The notes below the pieces were generated by a model, which saw nothing but the letters and a program-made list of their open reading frames with translations, was not told the DNA's origin and did no database searches. Shown here piece after piece: positions 39,829 through 48,641 of a stretch of 64,000 bases of DNA (its first letter is position 1; each line of letters starts with the position of its first letter). The position numbers and the translations under genes were made by a program. The DNA lies in the NCBI RefSeq assembly GCF_962719845.1, contig NZ_CAUIYF010000002.1, forward strand, positions 1 through 64,000. Reading direction: 5' to 3'. The DNA comes from Neisseria uirgultaei (GTDB taxonomy: Bacteria; Pseudomonadota; Gammaproteobacteria; Burkholderiales; Neisseriaceae).

Positions 39829-40429
39829 CGCCGGCAGGAAAGGGCAACGGCGTTCCGACGCATAAGGCGCGGTCCGCGTTCCGCACCGTTTGGACGCAGC
39901 TTCAAAAAAACAACCCCCGCCCCGGATGGTTTGAACCATTAAGGGCAACGAAGAAAAAATATATTTTCGGCGCGCGTGCCGCGTTTCCTGCCTTTGCCGG
40001 AAGAATTGGAACACCGCATCGCCGTATTGGAAAGCGGCATCCTTGAAGCCGGTCTTTCCTATACCCGCCCGGTCCTGTATGTATGCAGCGTCACGCCGTT
40101 GCAGAAGACATTTGAAGCGTGCGGAGCGAGGGTGCGGTGCGGGATAAGGCAAGGCGGGCGTGTATGCGGGCAACTTCGGCGATGTTCTGTGGCGATGTTC
40201 TGTACGGGCGGGGCGGTCAAGTACAGGAAGTTTGACTGAAAATCCGCCGGCTGCCGGATAAGACGGATACGGAATCAGACCTCCGCATCCGTTTTTGTTT
40301 TTGCGACCGATCGGGCTTCAGGTTTTAAACCTCGGGCTTATATTCCCTATCCGTACTGTGTGCTTATTTGAAAGCCGTGCGGATCAGTGAGGCATGTGCC
40401 GTCAAAAACCGGTACATAGTTCAACATAA
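39829..40429. other. Degenerate region after pcnB
   Basis: There is no convincing gene. An 87-codon frame from 39976 lacks recognisable features. A 12-bp direct repeat (GGCGATGTTCTG) occurs near 40179-40203. A hairpin with T run at about 40263-40297 (GACGGATACGGA / TCCGCATCCGT) looks like a terminator. Composition shifts to AT-rich after about 40.4 kb. Confidence 0.5.
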
Positions 40430-40561
40430 AAGGCGTTAAAAGAAGCGAAACAGCAAAGACTTTCAAAAAAAGAACTTAAACCTCTTGAAAGACAAGTACG
40501 ACATTGGCGCAATAAAATGAATGAAACAGGTGAAAATTATTCTATGAAACATAAACACTAA
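40430..40561 (+). pseudogene. C-terminal remnant of a putative polymorphic toxin
   Basis: This frame has no start codon, is preceded by a stop (40427-40429), and encodes about 43 residues (ALKEAKQQRLSKKELKPLE, then RQVRHWRNKMNETGENYSMKH) ending in TAA. It is highly basic and reads like the tip of a secreted toxin/nuclease. It stops 13 bp before the following AT-rich gene, the usual toxin-immunity spacing. The family (MafB, Rhs, CdiA or other) cannot be named from so short a piece. Confidence 0.45.
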
Positions 40562-40574
40562 CAGAAACTATTTT

Positions 40575-40979
40575 ATGATAAATAAGTGGATTTGGTTGCC
40601 CAATATAGGTGTAAATGAATTCTTTTTGAATAAAGAATGCCCTAAAGATCTATTAATTAAATATAATTTCAATTTAGCATATATTGATAAAGGACTTGCT
40701 AATGGTGAGTTAGATTTTGAATATATTTCTAACGAATTTGGTATTTCAATTACTTTAACAAATGATTTAATCTGTAGTGGGTTTGAAATTCAGAAAAATC
40801 TACATTTAAACGACATAAGCATTATTGGCTTACCCATTAATAAATTTATTAATATAATGAAAAATATAAATATTAATGACTTGACTTTAGATTTAAAAGG
40901 AGATTTTTATCAATCAGAAAAATTGAATGCTTTATTTTGGATTGAAGATAATATTATTACATCTGTTTCATGTTGGTAA
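40575..40979 (+). CDS. Hypothetical protein, candidate immunity protein
   Basis: This is a 134-residue acidic, Asn/Ile-rich cytoplasmic protein (MINKWIWLPNIGVNEFF...). It is strongly AT-rich with AT-ending codons, quite unlike the flanking core genes. There is no signal peptide or membrane helix, and no family is recognised. Its position directly after a toxin-like C-terminal tail, its composition and its size fit an orphan immunity gene retained after toxin loss. The ribosome site is weak. Confidence 0.6.
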   Translation: MINKWIWLPNIGVNEFFLNKECPKDLLIKYNFNLAYIDKGLANGELDFEYISNEFGISITLTNDLICSGFEIQKNLHLNDISIIGLPINKFINIMKNININDLTLDLKGDFYQSEKLNALFWIEDNIITSVSCW

Positions 40980-41084
40980 GATATGCTTATGTTTTATGTT
41001 GTTTGGCTTAACTGATATCTTTACCATCAATAATTGAAGATTTCAAAAAGAACCCTACGTTCTCCTTGTAAAAATCGGTTTGAC

Positions 41085-41303
41085 TCAAGCAGGGCGCACC
41101 TCAAGCCGCCTGCCCGGCAGGGCCGGCACCCGTGCCGGCATATCGATTTTGGTTACGTTCAATTCCGCCACACGCTGAAACTCCTGCGGCGTTATCCCCA
41201 AACGCCTTGCCATTTCCGATTTGCCGGCCTTTTGCGCCAACATTCCGTTCAATGGCAAAACCTTCGCATAAACCGACGGCGACAGTGCAACCGGCGTTTC
41301 CCC
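41085..41303 (-). pseudogene. HicB-type antitoxin, C-terminal remnant
   Basis: About 72 codons preceded directly by an in-frame stop (41304-41306) and lacking any start. VYAKVLPLNGMLAQ followed by KSEMARRLGITPQEFQRVAEL and a final KIDM matches the C-terminal DNA-binding half of HicB antitoxins, in which the Arg-Arg-Leu-Gly helix-turn-helix is preceded by a short linker. The N-terminal RNase-H-like half and the hicA toxin are absent. Confidence 0.6.
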
Positions 41304-41476
41304 TTACAAACGGATGGAATCAACCGAGTATTCAAACACAGCCTATTTTTTAATAAGTTATATATGAGGAATTGTCGTTTTTCTGCAAAAAACAAAAAAG
41401 GACGGCGGCGGCGAACCTGAACCTGCGGTGTGATGAGTCCGTCCTTTGGGGCGAACCTGCGGGGGCTCTGTCCCTC

Positions 41477-41746
41477 TCACCTTGAGCGTGGGTCGTTTCC
41501 AAACCTGTCAAGGTCAAGCCGCGTGAGCGAGATTGCTTCGCAAACTTTGTTAGGATGAAAAATCAGTTCGCGCGTTTTCGGAACTCTTCCCAACCTGCCG
41601 GGATATGGCAAAACGGTCAGATTGTTCGCGCTTTCGTGGATAATCTGCTCAAAGTCAAAGGCGGCGGGATTGTCGGCAAAAATGTAATCGATGATTTCGT
41701 CTGTATCGGCAATCGCGGGCTTTGTCCATTCAAGGAATAAGGGTAT
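41477..41746 (-). pseudogene. Decayed ParE/RelE-type toxin
   Basis: This 90-codon frame reads IPLFLEWTKPAIADTDEIID, then YIFADNPAAFDF, then PGRLGRVPKTRELIFHPN, matching the core of ParE/RelE plasmid-stabilisation toxins. The codon where Met is expected is ATA (41744-41746), with no usable start nearby, and the last about 20 codons (VCEAISLTRLDLDR) do not match the family ending. It overlaps the end of the upstream antitoxin gene, the normal TA layout. It is probably inactive. Confidence 0.65.
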
Positions 41747-41927
41747 TTTTCAATCCCTTCAGCCGCTCGTTTCTCTTGGCGGCAAAATGCGCCATTGCGC
41801 TTTCATGGCTGACAATCCCGGCTTTTCTTGCTTCTTCGACTTTACGCGCCAGCCAAGTGTCGTAATCTTCCGCTTCTTGCACGGTGTCAAATTCCGACAG
41901 GCGGTAATCTAAAACGGCTGTGGTCAT
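41730..41927 (-). CDS. RelB/StbD-like antitoxin
   Basis: This is a 65-residue protein. The block DYDTWLARKVEEARKAGIVSHESAM is the toxin-binding region typical of RelB/DinJ/StbD antitoxins, preceded by a short N-terminal segment. The start has a GGAGG site. Its 3' end overlaps the decayed toxin frame by 17 bp. It is intact and could still act in trans against related toxins. Confidence 0.7.
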   Translation of the reverse strand: MTTAVLDYRLSEFDTVQEAEDYDTWLARKVEEARKAGIVSHESAMAHFAAKRNERLKGLKNTLIP

Positions 41928-42488
41928 CTGTACTTTCCTCCTTTTCGTTTGCGGCGCAACGCGACCGCGCGCAGGCTAACGCCTATGCGCCGCGCGTTTC
42001 GCACTGCTCCGCCAACAGCAAGGAAGCTGCGCGCCGCTCTTCTTTCTGTGCTTCCCATTCGATGCGCCGGCCGTCTTTTTCAGTCGGCTTTCAATTATTT
42101 TCGATTTTAACTTGCCTAAGCTTCAGGCTTCAGACGGCATACGTCATTCTTGTTCGGGCGGGATGCCGTGCGTCAATCTGAAAGCTGCCGAAGCACTGTC
42201 TGCCAAGATAAATCGGGCGCACGTTCCGCAGGACGGTTCGAGGTTTCCTACCGGACTCACAGGTAATGGCAATGCAGGAGGACGGCGGGGTGCTTGCCGC
42301 CTGTGCCGCCTTCGTCCTGTTCGTTTTGGGGTGTTCGTTTAGGGCTTGCTGCCGTTTGAAGTCCGTAACCGCCGTCCCGGCGAAAATACGGGGTAACTTG
42401 CCCGTCGGATTTTTGCGCGGTCATGTCCCTGTTGTCCCATGCCGGTAAAAGCCCCCTCTGCGTTTCCTTTCAGACGGCATCTGCCCCG
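41928..42488. other. Degenerate region between the TA remnant and phoH
   Basis: There is no intact gene. A minus-strand fragment of about 33 codons at 41983-42081 (RRIEWEAQKEERRAASLLLAE) looks like the C-terminus of a lost accessory protein. Complement DUS sites lie near 42129 and at 42470-42481, the latter 7 bp beyond the phoH stop. Confidence 0.5.
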
Positions 42489-43448
42489 TCATTCCCGTTC
42501 GTGTTCTGCCGATTCGTAGGCTTCGACGATTTTTTGCACCAGAGGATGCCGGACAACGTCTTCGCCGGTGAAGGTATGGAAATACAGCCCTTCCACGCCG
42601 TGCAGTTTCTCACGCGCGTCTTTCAATCCCGATTTGATGTTTTTGGGCAGGTCGATTTGGCTGGTGTCGCCGGTAATGACGGCTTTCGCGCCGAAGCCGA
42701 TGCGGGTCAGGAACATTTTCATTTGTTCGGGCGTGGTATTTTGTGCCTCGTCAAGGATGATGTATGCGCCGTTGAGCGTCCTGCCGCGCATATAGGCGAG
42801 CGGGGCGATTTCGATCAGGCCTTTTTCAATCAGTTTGCTGACGCGGTCGAAACCCATCAGGTCGTAAAGCGCGTCATAAAGCGGGCGGAGGTAGGGGTCG
42901 ACTTTTTGGGTCAAGTCTCCGGGCAGAAAGCCCAGTTTCTCGCCGGCTTCAACGGCGGGGCGTACTAAAATGATGCGTTCGACTTGGTGTTTTTCCATCG
43001 CATCGACGGCGGCGGCGACGGCAAGATAGGTTTTGCCCGTGCCTGCCGGCCCGAGACCGAATACGATGTCGTGGTTGAGCAGGGCGCGGATGTAGCCGTT
43101 TTGTCTGGGTGTCCTGCCGCCTATGCTGCCGCGCTTCGTACGGAAATAATAGGCGTGGTCATGGTTTTTTTCCTGATGCCCGGCATCTTCGGTTTGGGCT
43201 TCGACGGCGGCAAGCCTGATGTCGTTGTCGTCCAAATCGCGTGTTTGCGCCGTTTCTAGAAGTTTGAGCAGTGCGCGTTTTCCGGCATGGGCAAATGCGC
43301 CGTTGAGGGTGAAATGTTCAAAACGGCGGCTGATGCTGATGCCGAGTGCTTTGGCAAGCGAATCTAGGTTGCTGTCGAAAGAACCGCACAGGCGTTGCAA
43401 TGCCAAGTTGCCGGTTTCTTCCAAATGCAGGTGGACGGTATGTGTCAT
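42489..43448 (-). CDS. phoH: PhoH-like ATPase (YbeZ)
   Basis: This 319-residue cytoplasmic P-loop ATPase is linked to RNA metabolism with YbeY. Walker A GPAGTGKT lies at 133-140 and Walker B IILDEAQN later; the substrate-adjacent block RPAVEAGEKLGFLPGDL is a family hallmark, and the region before the P-loop is KH-like. ybeY is not adjacent downstream, where the neighbourhood is degenerate. It is divergent from the SIMPL gene. Confidence 0.92.
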   Translation of the reverse strand: MTHTVHLHLEETGNLALQRLCGSFDSNLDSLAKALGISISRRFEHFTLNGAFAHAGKRALLKLLETAQTRDLDDNDIRLAAVEAQTEDAGHQEKNHDHAYYFRTKRGSIGGRTPRQNGYIRALLNHDIVFGLGPAGTGKTYLAVAAAVDAMEKHQVERIILVRPAVEAGEKLGFLPGDLTQKVDPYLRPLYDALYDLMGFDRVSKLIEKGLIEIAPLAYMRGRTLNGAYIILDEAQNTTPEQMKMFLTRIGFGAKAVITGDTSQIDLPKNIKSGLKDAREKLHGVEGLYFHTFTGEDVVRHPLVQKIVEAYESAEHERE

Positions 43449-43601
43449 ATGTTCATCCGAATGGTTGGATATTGTGTGATTTTAATCTATTTTGCCTTGC
43501 GGGCGGCAGGAGAAAACGCGGTTTGAAATAATTGCCCCGCGCTAATGCAATTTGGCGCGCCGATATGCTAGATTGGCGGTTTTTCAAGTAAGGAGACGGA
43601 T

Positions 43602-44306
43602 ATGTTGCGTTCTATTTTGGCGGCTTCCCTATTGGCGGTATCTTTTCCGGCAGCGGCTGAAGCATTGAATTACAATATTGTCGAATTTTCTGAATCGGCC
43701 GGTGTAGAGGTGGCTCAAGATACAATGTCCGCACATTTCCAGGTGGCGGCGGAAGGACGGGACAAAAATGTCGTCAATGCTGAGTTTGTTAAAAAATTCA
43801 ACAGTTTTAACAGAAAATCGAAAAATGGCAGCTTTAAAACCGAATTGGTTTCCCGAAGTGCGATGCCGCGCTATCAATATACCAACGGCAAGCGTATCCA
43901 AACGGGTTGGGAGGAGCGTGCGGAATTTAAGGTCGAGGGCAGGGATTTTGATGCTTTAAACCGTTTTATTGCCGATGTTCAGGCAGATGCCGCGTTGGAA
44001 TATACGGATTTTTATGTGTCGCGCGAACGCCGCAACGAGGTCATCGATCAGGTCAGCAAGGATGCCGTTTTGCGTTTCAAGGCGCGTGCCGAAAAACTGG
44101 CGGGCATTTTGGGTGCGTCCGGTTATAAAATCGTCAAATTAAATTTGGGACACATCGGCAGCCATATCGCGGGAGGGGGAGCTGCTCAGGCAAAAATGCT
44201 TCGTGCCATGCCGATGGCGGCAAGCGTCAATATGGAGGGTGCGGATTCTGCCGCGCCGGGTGTGGAGGAAATCAGCATCAGCGTCAATGGGACGGTTCAG
44301 TTCTGA
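43602..44306 (+). CDS. SIMPL (DUF541) domain periplasmic protein
   Basis: This 234-residue protein has a Sec signal peptide (MLRSILAASLLAVSFPAAAEA, cleavage after about residue 19). The rest is a DUF541/SIMPL domain, including RFKARAEKLAGILGASGYKIVKLNLGH and ending SISVNGTVQF. Proteins of this family are periplasmic or surface-associated and oligomeric, with unclear roles including oxidative-stress tolerance. A strong GGAG site precedes the start. It is monocistronic with a DUS terminator. Confidence 0.85.
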   Translation: MLRSILAASLLAVSFPAAAEALNYNIVEFSESAGVEVAQDTMSAHFQVAAEGRDKNVVNAEFVKKFNSFNRKSKNGSFKTELVSRSAMPRYQYTNGKRIQTGWEERAEFKVEGRDFDALNRFIADVQADAALEYTDFYVSRERRNEVIDQVSKDAVLRFKARAEKLAGILGASGYKIVKLNLGHIGSHIAGGGAAQAKMLRAMPMAASVNMEGADSAAPGVEEISISVNGTVQF

Positions 44307-44323
44307 TTTGAGGTGAACGGTAA

Positions 44324-44362
44324 ATGCCGTCTGAAACCCGACGATAAGGGTTCAGACGGCAT
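44324..44362. terminator. Inverted DUS pair, bidirectional terminator
   Basis: DUS 44324-44335 and complement 44351-44362 lie between the convergent SIMPL gene and dcd. Confidence 0.85.
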
Positions 44363-44370
44363 TTTGTATT

Positions 44371-44937
44371 TCAGGCTTTGGGCAGGGTTACGCCGGTTTG
44401 CCCCATGTATTTGCCGTTGCGGTCTTTGTAGGAAGTTTCGCAGATTTCGTCGCTCTCGAAAAACAGGACTTGCGCCACGCCTTCGCCGGCGTAGATTTTG
44501 GCGGGCAGGGGGGTGGTGTTGGAAAACTCGAGGGTAACGTAGCCTTCCCATTCCGGCTCGAACGGGGTAACGTTGACGATGATGCCGCAGCGGGCGTAGG
44601 TCGATTTGCCCAAGCAGACGGTCAGGACGTTGCGCGGGATGCGGAAATATTCGACAGTGCGCGCCAGTGCGAAGGAATTGGGTGGGATGATGCAGCAGTC
44701 GTCTTCGACGGTAACGAAGTTTTTGGGATCGAAGTTTTTGGGATCGACGATGGTACTGTTGATGTTGGTGAAGATTTTAAATTCGTTGGCGCAGCGGATG
44801 TCGTAGCCGTAGCTGGACGTGCCGTAGGAAATGATGCGTTTGCCGTCGGCTTCTTTAATCTGGTTCGGCTCGAAGGGGTCGATCATGCCGAATTCTTCGC
44901 TCATTCGGCGTATCCATTTGTCGGACTTGATGCTCAT
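44371..44937 (-). CDS. dcd: dCTP deaminase
   Basis: This 188-residue enzyme deaminates dCTP to dUTP, the main route to dTTP precursors. [39 protein letters not shown] carries the active-site Ser/Arg and the Glu of EGYVTLE, and [15 protein letters not shown] is the N-terminal signature. The start at 44937 (MSIKSDKWI) matches the family; the extra upstream codons do not. Confidence 0.95.
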   Translation of the reverse strand: MSIKSDKWIRRMSEEFGMIDPFEPNQIKEADGKRIISYGTSSYGYDIRCANEFKIFTNINSTIVDPKNFDPKNFVTVEDDCCIIPPNSFALARTVEYFRIPRNVLTVCLGKSTYARCGIIVNVTPFEPEWEGYVTLEFSNTTPLPAKIYAGEGVAQVLFFESDEICETSYKDRNGKYMGQTGVTLPKA

Positions 44938-45005
44938 AGTGTTTTCCTTGTTTTTTGCGGTGTTCGGACAAAGCATTGGGGGATGCCGTCTGAAAAACGG
45001 GGGGC

Positions 45006-45422
45006 TTATTTGTTTTTGGGCAGTTTCACTTCTTTAATCATGCCGTGTTCGCATTTCATAATGAAGAGGGTTTCGCCGTTTTGCGAGGCGGCGAACCTGC
45101 CGTGCGCCAAGCCTTGTTTGAACGTGCCCGACAATGCCATATTGCGGAATTTGGTACTGTCGGAATTGAACGGCTCGAGAAATACTTCGCGGCCGGCGGC
45201 AACGGTATAAAAGCCTTGCCCGTCGAATTTGCCGTTTTTGAATGAGCCAGTGTAGCTGCGCCCGTCCCGGCAACGCCATATGCCTTTGCCGGCAGGTTTG
45301 CCGTCTTTGCCGACATCGCCGTCGTAGGTGCAGCCTGGTTCTTGATAGGAAGTCAGAACGGCGGACGCGGCGGGGAGGGCGAACATAATGGCGGGCAGTA
45401 GGAATGCGAGATGTTTAAGCAT
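45006..45422 (-). CDS. Periplasmic MORN-repeat protein
   Basis: This 138-residue protein has a signal peptide ([21 protein letters not shown]). MORN-like repeats follow, for example [22 protein letters not shown], then [16 protein letters not shown] and [14 protein letters not shown] CxY near residue 31 and other Cys residues could form a disulfide. Small exported MORN proteins of this kind have no defined role. It is same strand as dcd and rdgC but separated by about 50-70 bp from each. Confidence 0.75.
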   Translation of the reverse strand: MLKHLAFLLPAIMFALPAASAVLTSYQEPGCTYDGDVGKDGKPAGKGIWRCRDGRSYTGSFKNGKFDGQGFYTVAAGREVFLEPFNSDSTKFRNMALSGTFKQGLAHGRFAASQNGETLFIMKCEHGMIKEVKLPKNK

Positions 45423-45473
45423 AAGGGTTATTCCATTGGATTTTGGCTGACGGTATAAAAGCCGTCTGAAAAA

Positions 45474-46373
45474 TCAATCTTGCCAGCCGCCCAAATAGGA
45501 AACCAACTCTTCCAACATGGTGCTGACGGATTCAGCCATCAGGATTTGCGAGGCAAAGGCAAGACCGGCGGCATCGTCGCCGTTGCTTTCGGCTTCTTCC
45601 TGCAATACGTCGAGGTATTGGATGCGCTTGAGTGTGAAGTCTTGAGTGAGGATAAAGGTGATTTGTTCGCGCCAAATCAAACCCAGCCGGGTTACGGTTT
45701 TGCCGTTTTTGACGTGTTGCACGACTTCGTCGGCGGTCAAATCCTGTTTGGAGATTTTGACGACAGGCGCGGCATCGCCCGTGCCTTTGAGTTCGCAATC
45801 GCTGTCTAATTCAAAACCGCCTTCGCAATGCCCCTGCAACAGCCAGCTTGTCATCAGCGATGATGGGGATTGTTTGGTGTTCGGGAGTCTGGCTTCCAAG
45901 CCGCTTAAGGCTTCGCGCAGCTTGGTCAGGATGTTTTCAGCTTTGGCGGAGGCGGCGTTGTTAACCAAAAGATAGCCGTGGCGGGTATCGAAAACGGCTT
46001 CGGTGCGGCTGCTGCGAGTAAACGCGCGGGGCAGCAGGTCGTCGGTAATCTGTTCTTTAAGTTCTTGTTTTTCCTTGCGTCCGACATTACGCGCCTCGTT
46101 GTCTTGAATTTCGGCGATTTTTTCATCCAAAATGTCGCGGATGACACCGGCAGGCAGGACTTTTTCCTCTTTTTTCAGAGCGATGCACAAGGTAAAGTCG
46201 GCAGGGAAAACGAGTTCGGGAGAAAAAGAAACCGGCGCGGTAAAGCCTTCGCTGAACCAGTCCAAACCTTGGCAATGGGTAAATTCAGCTTCAGCAAGTT
46301 TGTCGGCAAGTACGTCCGCTTCAGGCAGCTTTACCTTGTCAATCGGATAAAAACTGATTTGTTTGAACCACAT
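45474..46373 (-). CDS. rdgC: Recombination-associated protein RdgC
   Basis: This 299-residue non-specific DNA-binding ring protein modulates RecA and in Neisseria has been implicated in pilin antigenic variation. MWFKQISFYPI at the N-terminus and the block WLLQGHCEGGFELDSDCELKG with LTADEVVQHVKNGKTVTRLGLIW are diagnostic. The length is standard. It lies downstream of der on the same strand. Confidence 0.94.
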   Translation of the reverse strand: MWFKQISFYPIDKVKLPEADVLADKLAEAEFTHCQGLDWFSEGFTAPVSFSPELVFPADFTLCIALKKEEKVLPAGVIRDILDEKIAEIQDNEARNVGRKEKQELKEQITDDLLPRAFTRSSRTEAVFDTRHGYLLVNNAASAKAENILTKLREALSGLEARLPNTKQSPSSLMTSWLLQGHCEGGFELDSDCELKGTGDAAPVVKISKQDLTADEVVQHVKNGKTVTRLGLIWREQITFILTQDFTLKRIQYLDVLQEEAESNGDDAAGLAFASQILMAESVSTMLEELVSYLGGWQD

Positions 46374-46403
46374 GATGTTTCCAGTTGTTTGAAATATCGA
46401 AGA

Positions 46404-47861
46404 TTACCTGCTGTGCTGTTTTTTCACACTGACTTTGGTTTTCTTCTTGAAGCGGTTTTTCTCTTCCTTACGGCCTTCGCGTTTCTCAATACGGTTGCTC
46501 AGGCTGACACGGCGCAGCGGTTTTTTCTTTGGTTTGTCTTCCGCATTTTCATACGGGTTTTCCGAAACATTGTATTGAATACGTAGTGGCGTGCCTTGCA
46601 GGTTGAAGGCTTTGCGGAACGTTTGGGTCAGATAGCGCGTATAGCTGTCGGAAATCGCGTGCAGCGAATTGCCGTGAACCACAATCACCGGCGGATTCAT
46701 GCCGCCTTGGTGGGCATAACGCATTTTCGGACGCACCAAGCCCGCACGCGGCGGCTGTTGGCGTTCGACGGCGGTTTGCAATACGCGCGTGATTTTCGGT
46801 GTCGGCATCTTAATCATCGCCGCGTTGTAGGCAGCCTGAATGCTGTCGAACAATCCGTCTATGCCGCGTTCTTTCAAGGCGGAAATAAAGTGGAACTTGG
46901 CAAAATCGAGGAAATACAGTTTGCGGTTGATATCGCGCTTCACTTGCTCGCGCCGCTCTTCGCTGATGCCGTCCCATTTGTTGACGGCAACTACCAAAGC
47001 ACGGCCTGCTTCCAAAGCGAAACCTGCAATCGTCGCATCTTGGTCGGCGATATCTTGTTGCGCATCCAACACCAAAACAGCAACATTTGCCGCTTCAACC
47101 GCCTGCATGGCTTTGATAACGGAGAACTTTTCCACCGCTTCATCCACTTTGCCGCGACGGCGCACACCTGCGGTATCGATGATGGTAAACGGTTTGCCTT
47201 CACGCTCGAAATCGATATGGATGCTGTCGCGCGTCGTACCTGCCATATCGAAGGCAATCACGCGTTCTTCACCGAGAATGGCGTTGACCAGCGTGGATTT
47301 GCCGACGTTCGGACGGCCGATAACGGCAAAAACGGGATGTTTCGCCTCTTCCTCTTCTTTTTCAGGCTCGGGGAAGTTCTCTAAAATTTCTTCAATCAGG
47401 TAATACACGCCGTCTCCGTGCGCACCTGAAATAACATAAGGGTCGCCCAAGGCAAGTTCGTAGAACTCGGCGGCAAGTACAGCCCTATTGCCGCCTTCGC
47501 CTTTGTTTACCGCTAGATAAACGGGGCGCGGACTTTGGCGCAGGCGGTCGGCAATGATTTTGTCTTGCGGGGTCAGGCCGGTGCGTCCGTCCACCAAAAA
47601 CATGACGGCATCGGCTTCATCGACAGCTTGCAAGGTTTGTTTTGCCATTTCGTTCAAAATGCCGCTGTCCACAACCGGCTCAAAACCGCCGGTATCGATG
47701 ACCAAATAAGGTTTGCTGCCGACTTTGCCGTGTCCGTAATGGCGGTCGCGGGTCAGACCGGGCAGGTCATGCACGAGCGCGTCTTTGGTGCGCGTTAAAC
47801 GGTTGAATAAAGTAGATTTGCCGACATTGGGACGGCCGACAAGTGCGATGGTTGGTTTCAT
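46404..47861 (-). CDS. der: Ribosome-associated GTPase Der (EngA)
   Basis: This 485-residue double-GTPase acts in 50S assembly. Two G domains each have GRPNVGKST (residues 8-16 and about 185-193), followed by DTGGFEP / DTAGVRRRG switch regions and NKGE / NKWD base motifs, and a C-terminal KH-like domain. The C-terminus is extended and Lys/Arg-rich. The start at 47861 ([12 protein letters not shown]) is conserved; the 50-codon upstream extension is spurious. It is the last gene of the hisS-yfgM-der run. Confidence 0.95.
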   Translation of the reverse strand: MKPTIALVGRPNVGKSTLFNRLTRTKDALVHDLPGLTRDRHYGHGKVGSKPYLVIDTGGFEPVVDSGILNEMAKQTLQAVDEADAVMFLVDGRTGLTPQDKIIADRLRQSPRPVYLAVNKGEGGNRAVLAAEFYELALGDPYVISGAHGDGVYYLIEEILENFPEPEKEEEEAKHPVFAVIGRPNVGKSTLVNAILGEERVIAFDMAGTTRDSIHIDFEREGKPFTIIDTAGVRRRGKVDEAVEKFSVIKAMQAVEAANVAVLVLDAQQDIADQDATIAGFALEAGRALVVAVNKWDGISEERREQVKRDINRKLYFLDFAKFHFISALKERGIDGLFDSIQAAYNAAMIKMPTPKITRVLQTAVERQQPPRAGLVRPKMRYAHQGGMNPPVIVVHGNSLHAISDSYTRYLTQTFRKAFNLQGTPLRIQYNVSENPYENAEDKPKKKPLRRVSLSNRIEKREGRKEEKNRFKKKTKVSVKKQHSR

Positions 47862-47974
47862 AATTAAGTCTTTCTGTGTCAAGTGCCGTTCGGGAGAACT
47901 GAACACGAGCAGGTGTCCGTTGGGACACGGCGGATGGGTTTTACGGGAATTGCCGTAGGATGGGGTTGTCTGAA

Positions 47975-48011
47975 ATGCCGTCTGAAGAGAGAGCGGCATT
48001 TCAGACGGCAT
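47975..48011 (-). terminator. Inverted DUS pair between yfgM and der
   Basis: DUS 47975-47986 and complement 48000-48011 directly abut the yfgM stop and lie in the position where bamB sits in E. coli. Confidence 0.7.
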
Positions 48012-48641
48012 TTATTTCAGCGAATCGAGTTTCATTTGAACCAATTCGCGACCGACAGAATCTTGAGGCATTTTTTCCAAAGCCTGTCCGTAGTTTTTTA
48101 AGGCTTCCTGGCTTTTCCCCTGTGCGGCATAGACATCGCCTTTGGTTTCCATCAGCAGGGGGGCGAAGTCCGCCTCAACCGGCGTGTCGAGTGCGGCAAG
48201 GGCGGCATCGTATTTCTTCTGCTGGAGCAGGACCACGCCGAGACGCTGTGCCGCCAACGCCTGAATCAGGCTGTCTTTTTGGTTGGACAACACCCATTTC
48301 AAATGGCCTTCGGCAACATCGTAACGCTGCGCATCAAATTCGGTTGCCGCCGCCATCAGCGTGGCTTGGGCGGCGGAAATGGAATGCGGGTAGCTTTGCT
48401 GGAGTTTGGTCAATTCGGCATTGATTTCGCTTTGCGGGGCTTTGTTTTGCGCCTTTTCCACGATGTTTGCCAGCACCGCCGCCGCTTCCTGATTTTGGGA
48501 AGCCGCACGGTTTTGGTAAACCGTGTATCCCAAGTAGCCGAGTGCCGCCAAAATCAGCAAGGCAAACAGCCATTTGCCCGTGGTTTTCCAAAAATATTTA
48601 AAGTTGTCTAACTCTTGTTGTTCTTCCAAATGGGCTGCCAT
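48012..48641 (-). CDS. yfgM: YfgM-like TPR protein (ancillary SecYEG subunit)
   Basis: This 209-residue protein is membrane-anchored: a short cytoplasmic N-terminus (AHLEEQQELDNFKYFWK), one transmembrane helix at about 24-43 (WLFALLILAALGYLGYTVY) and a periplasmic TPR-like domain. In E. coli YfgM associates with SecYEG and PpiD. Its start immediately follows the hisS stop (TAAATG junction). A DUS hairpin follows the stop. Confidence 0.85.
   Translation of the reverse strand: MAAHLEEQQELDNFKYFWKTTGKWLFALLILAALGYLGYTVYQNRAASQNQEAAAVLANIVEKAQNKAPQSEINAELTKLQQSYPHSISAAQATLMAAATEFDAQRYDVAEGHLKWVLSNQKDSLIQALAAQRLGVVLLQQKKYDAALAALDTPVEADFAPLLMETKGDVYAAQGKSQEALKNYGQALEKMPQDSVGRELVQMKLDSLK

Noticed and set aside
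39976..40239. An 87-codon frame after pcnB considered as a gene (for example folK)
   Set aside because: No FolK or other motif, no ribosome site, and antisense frames of similar length overlap it.
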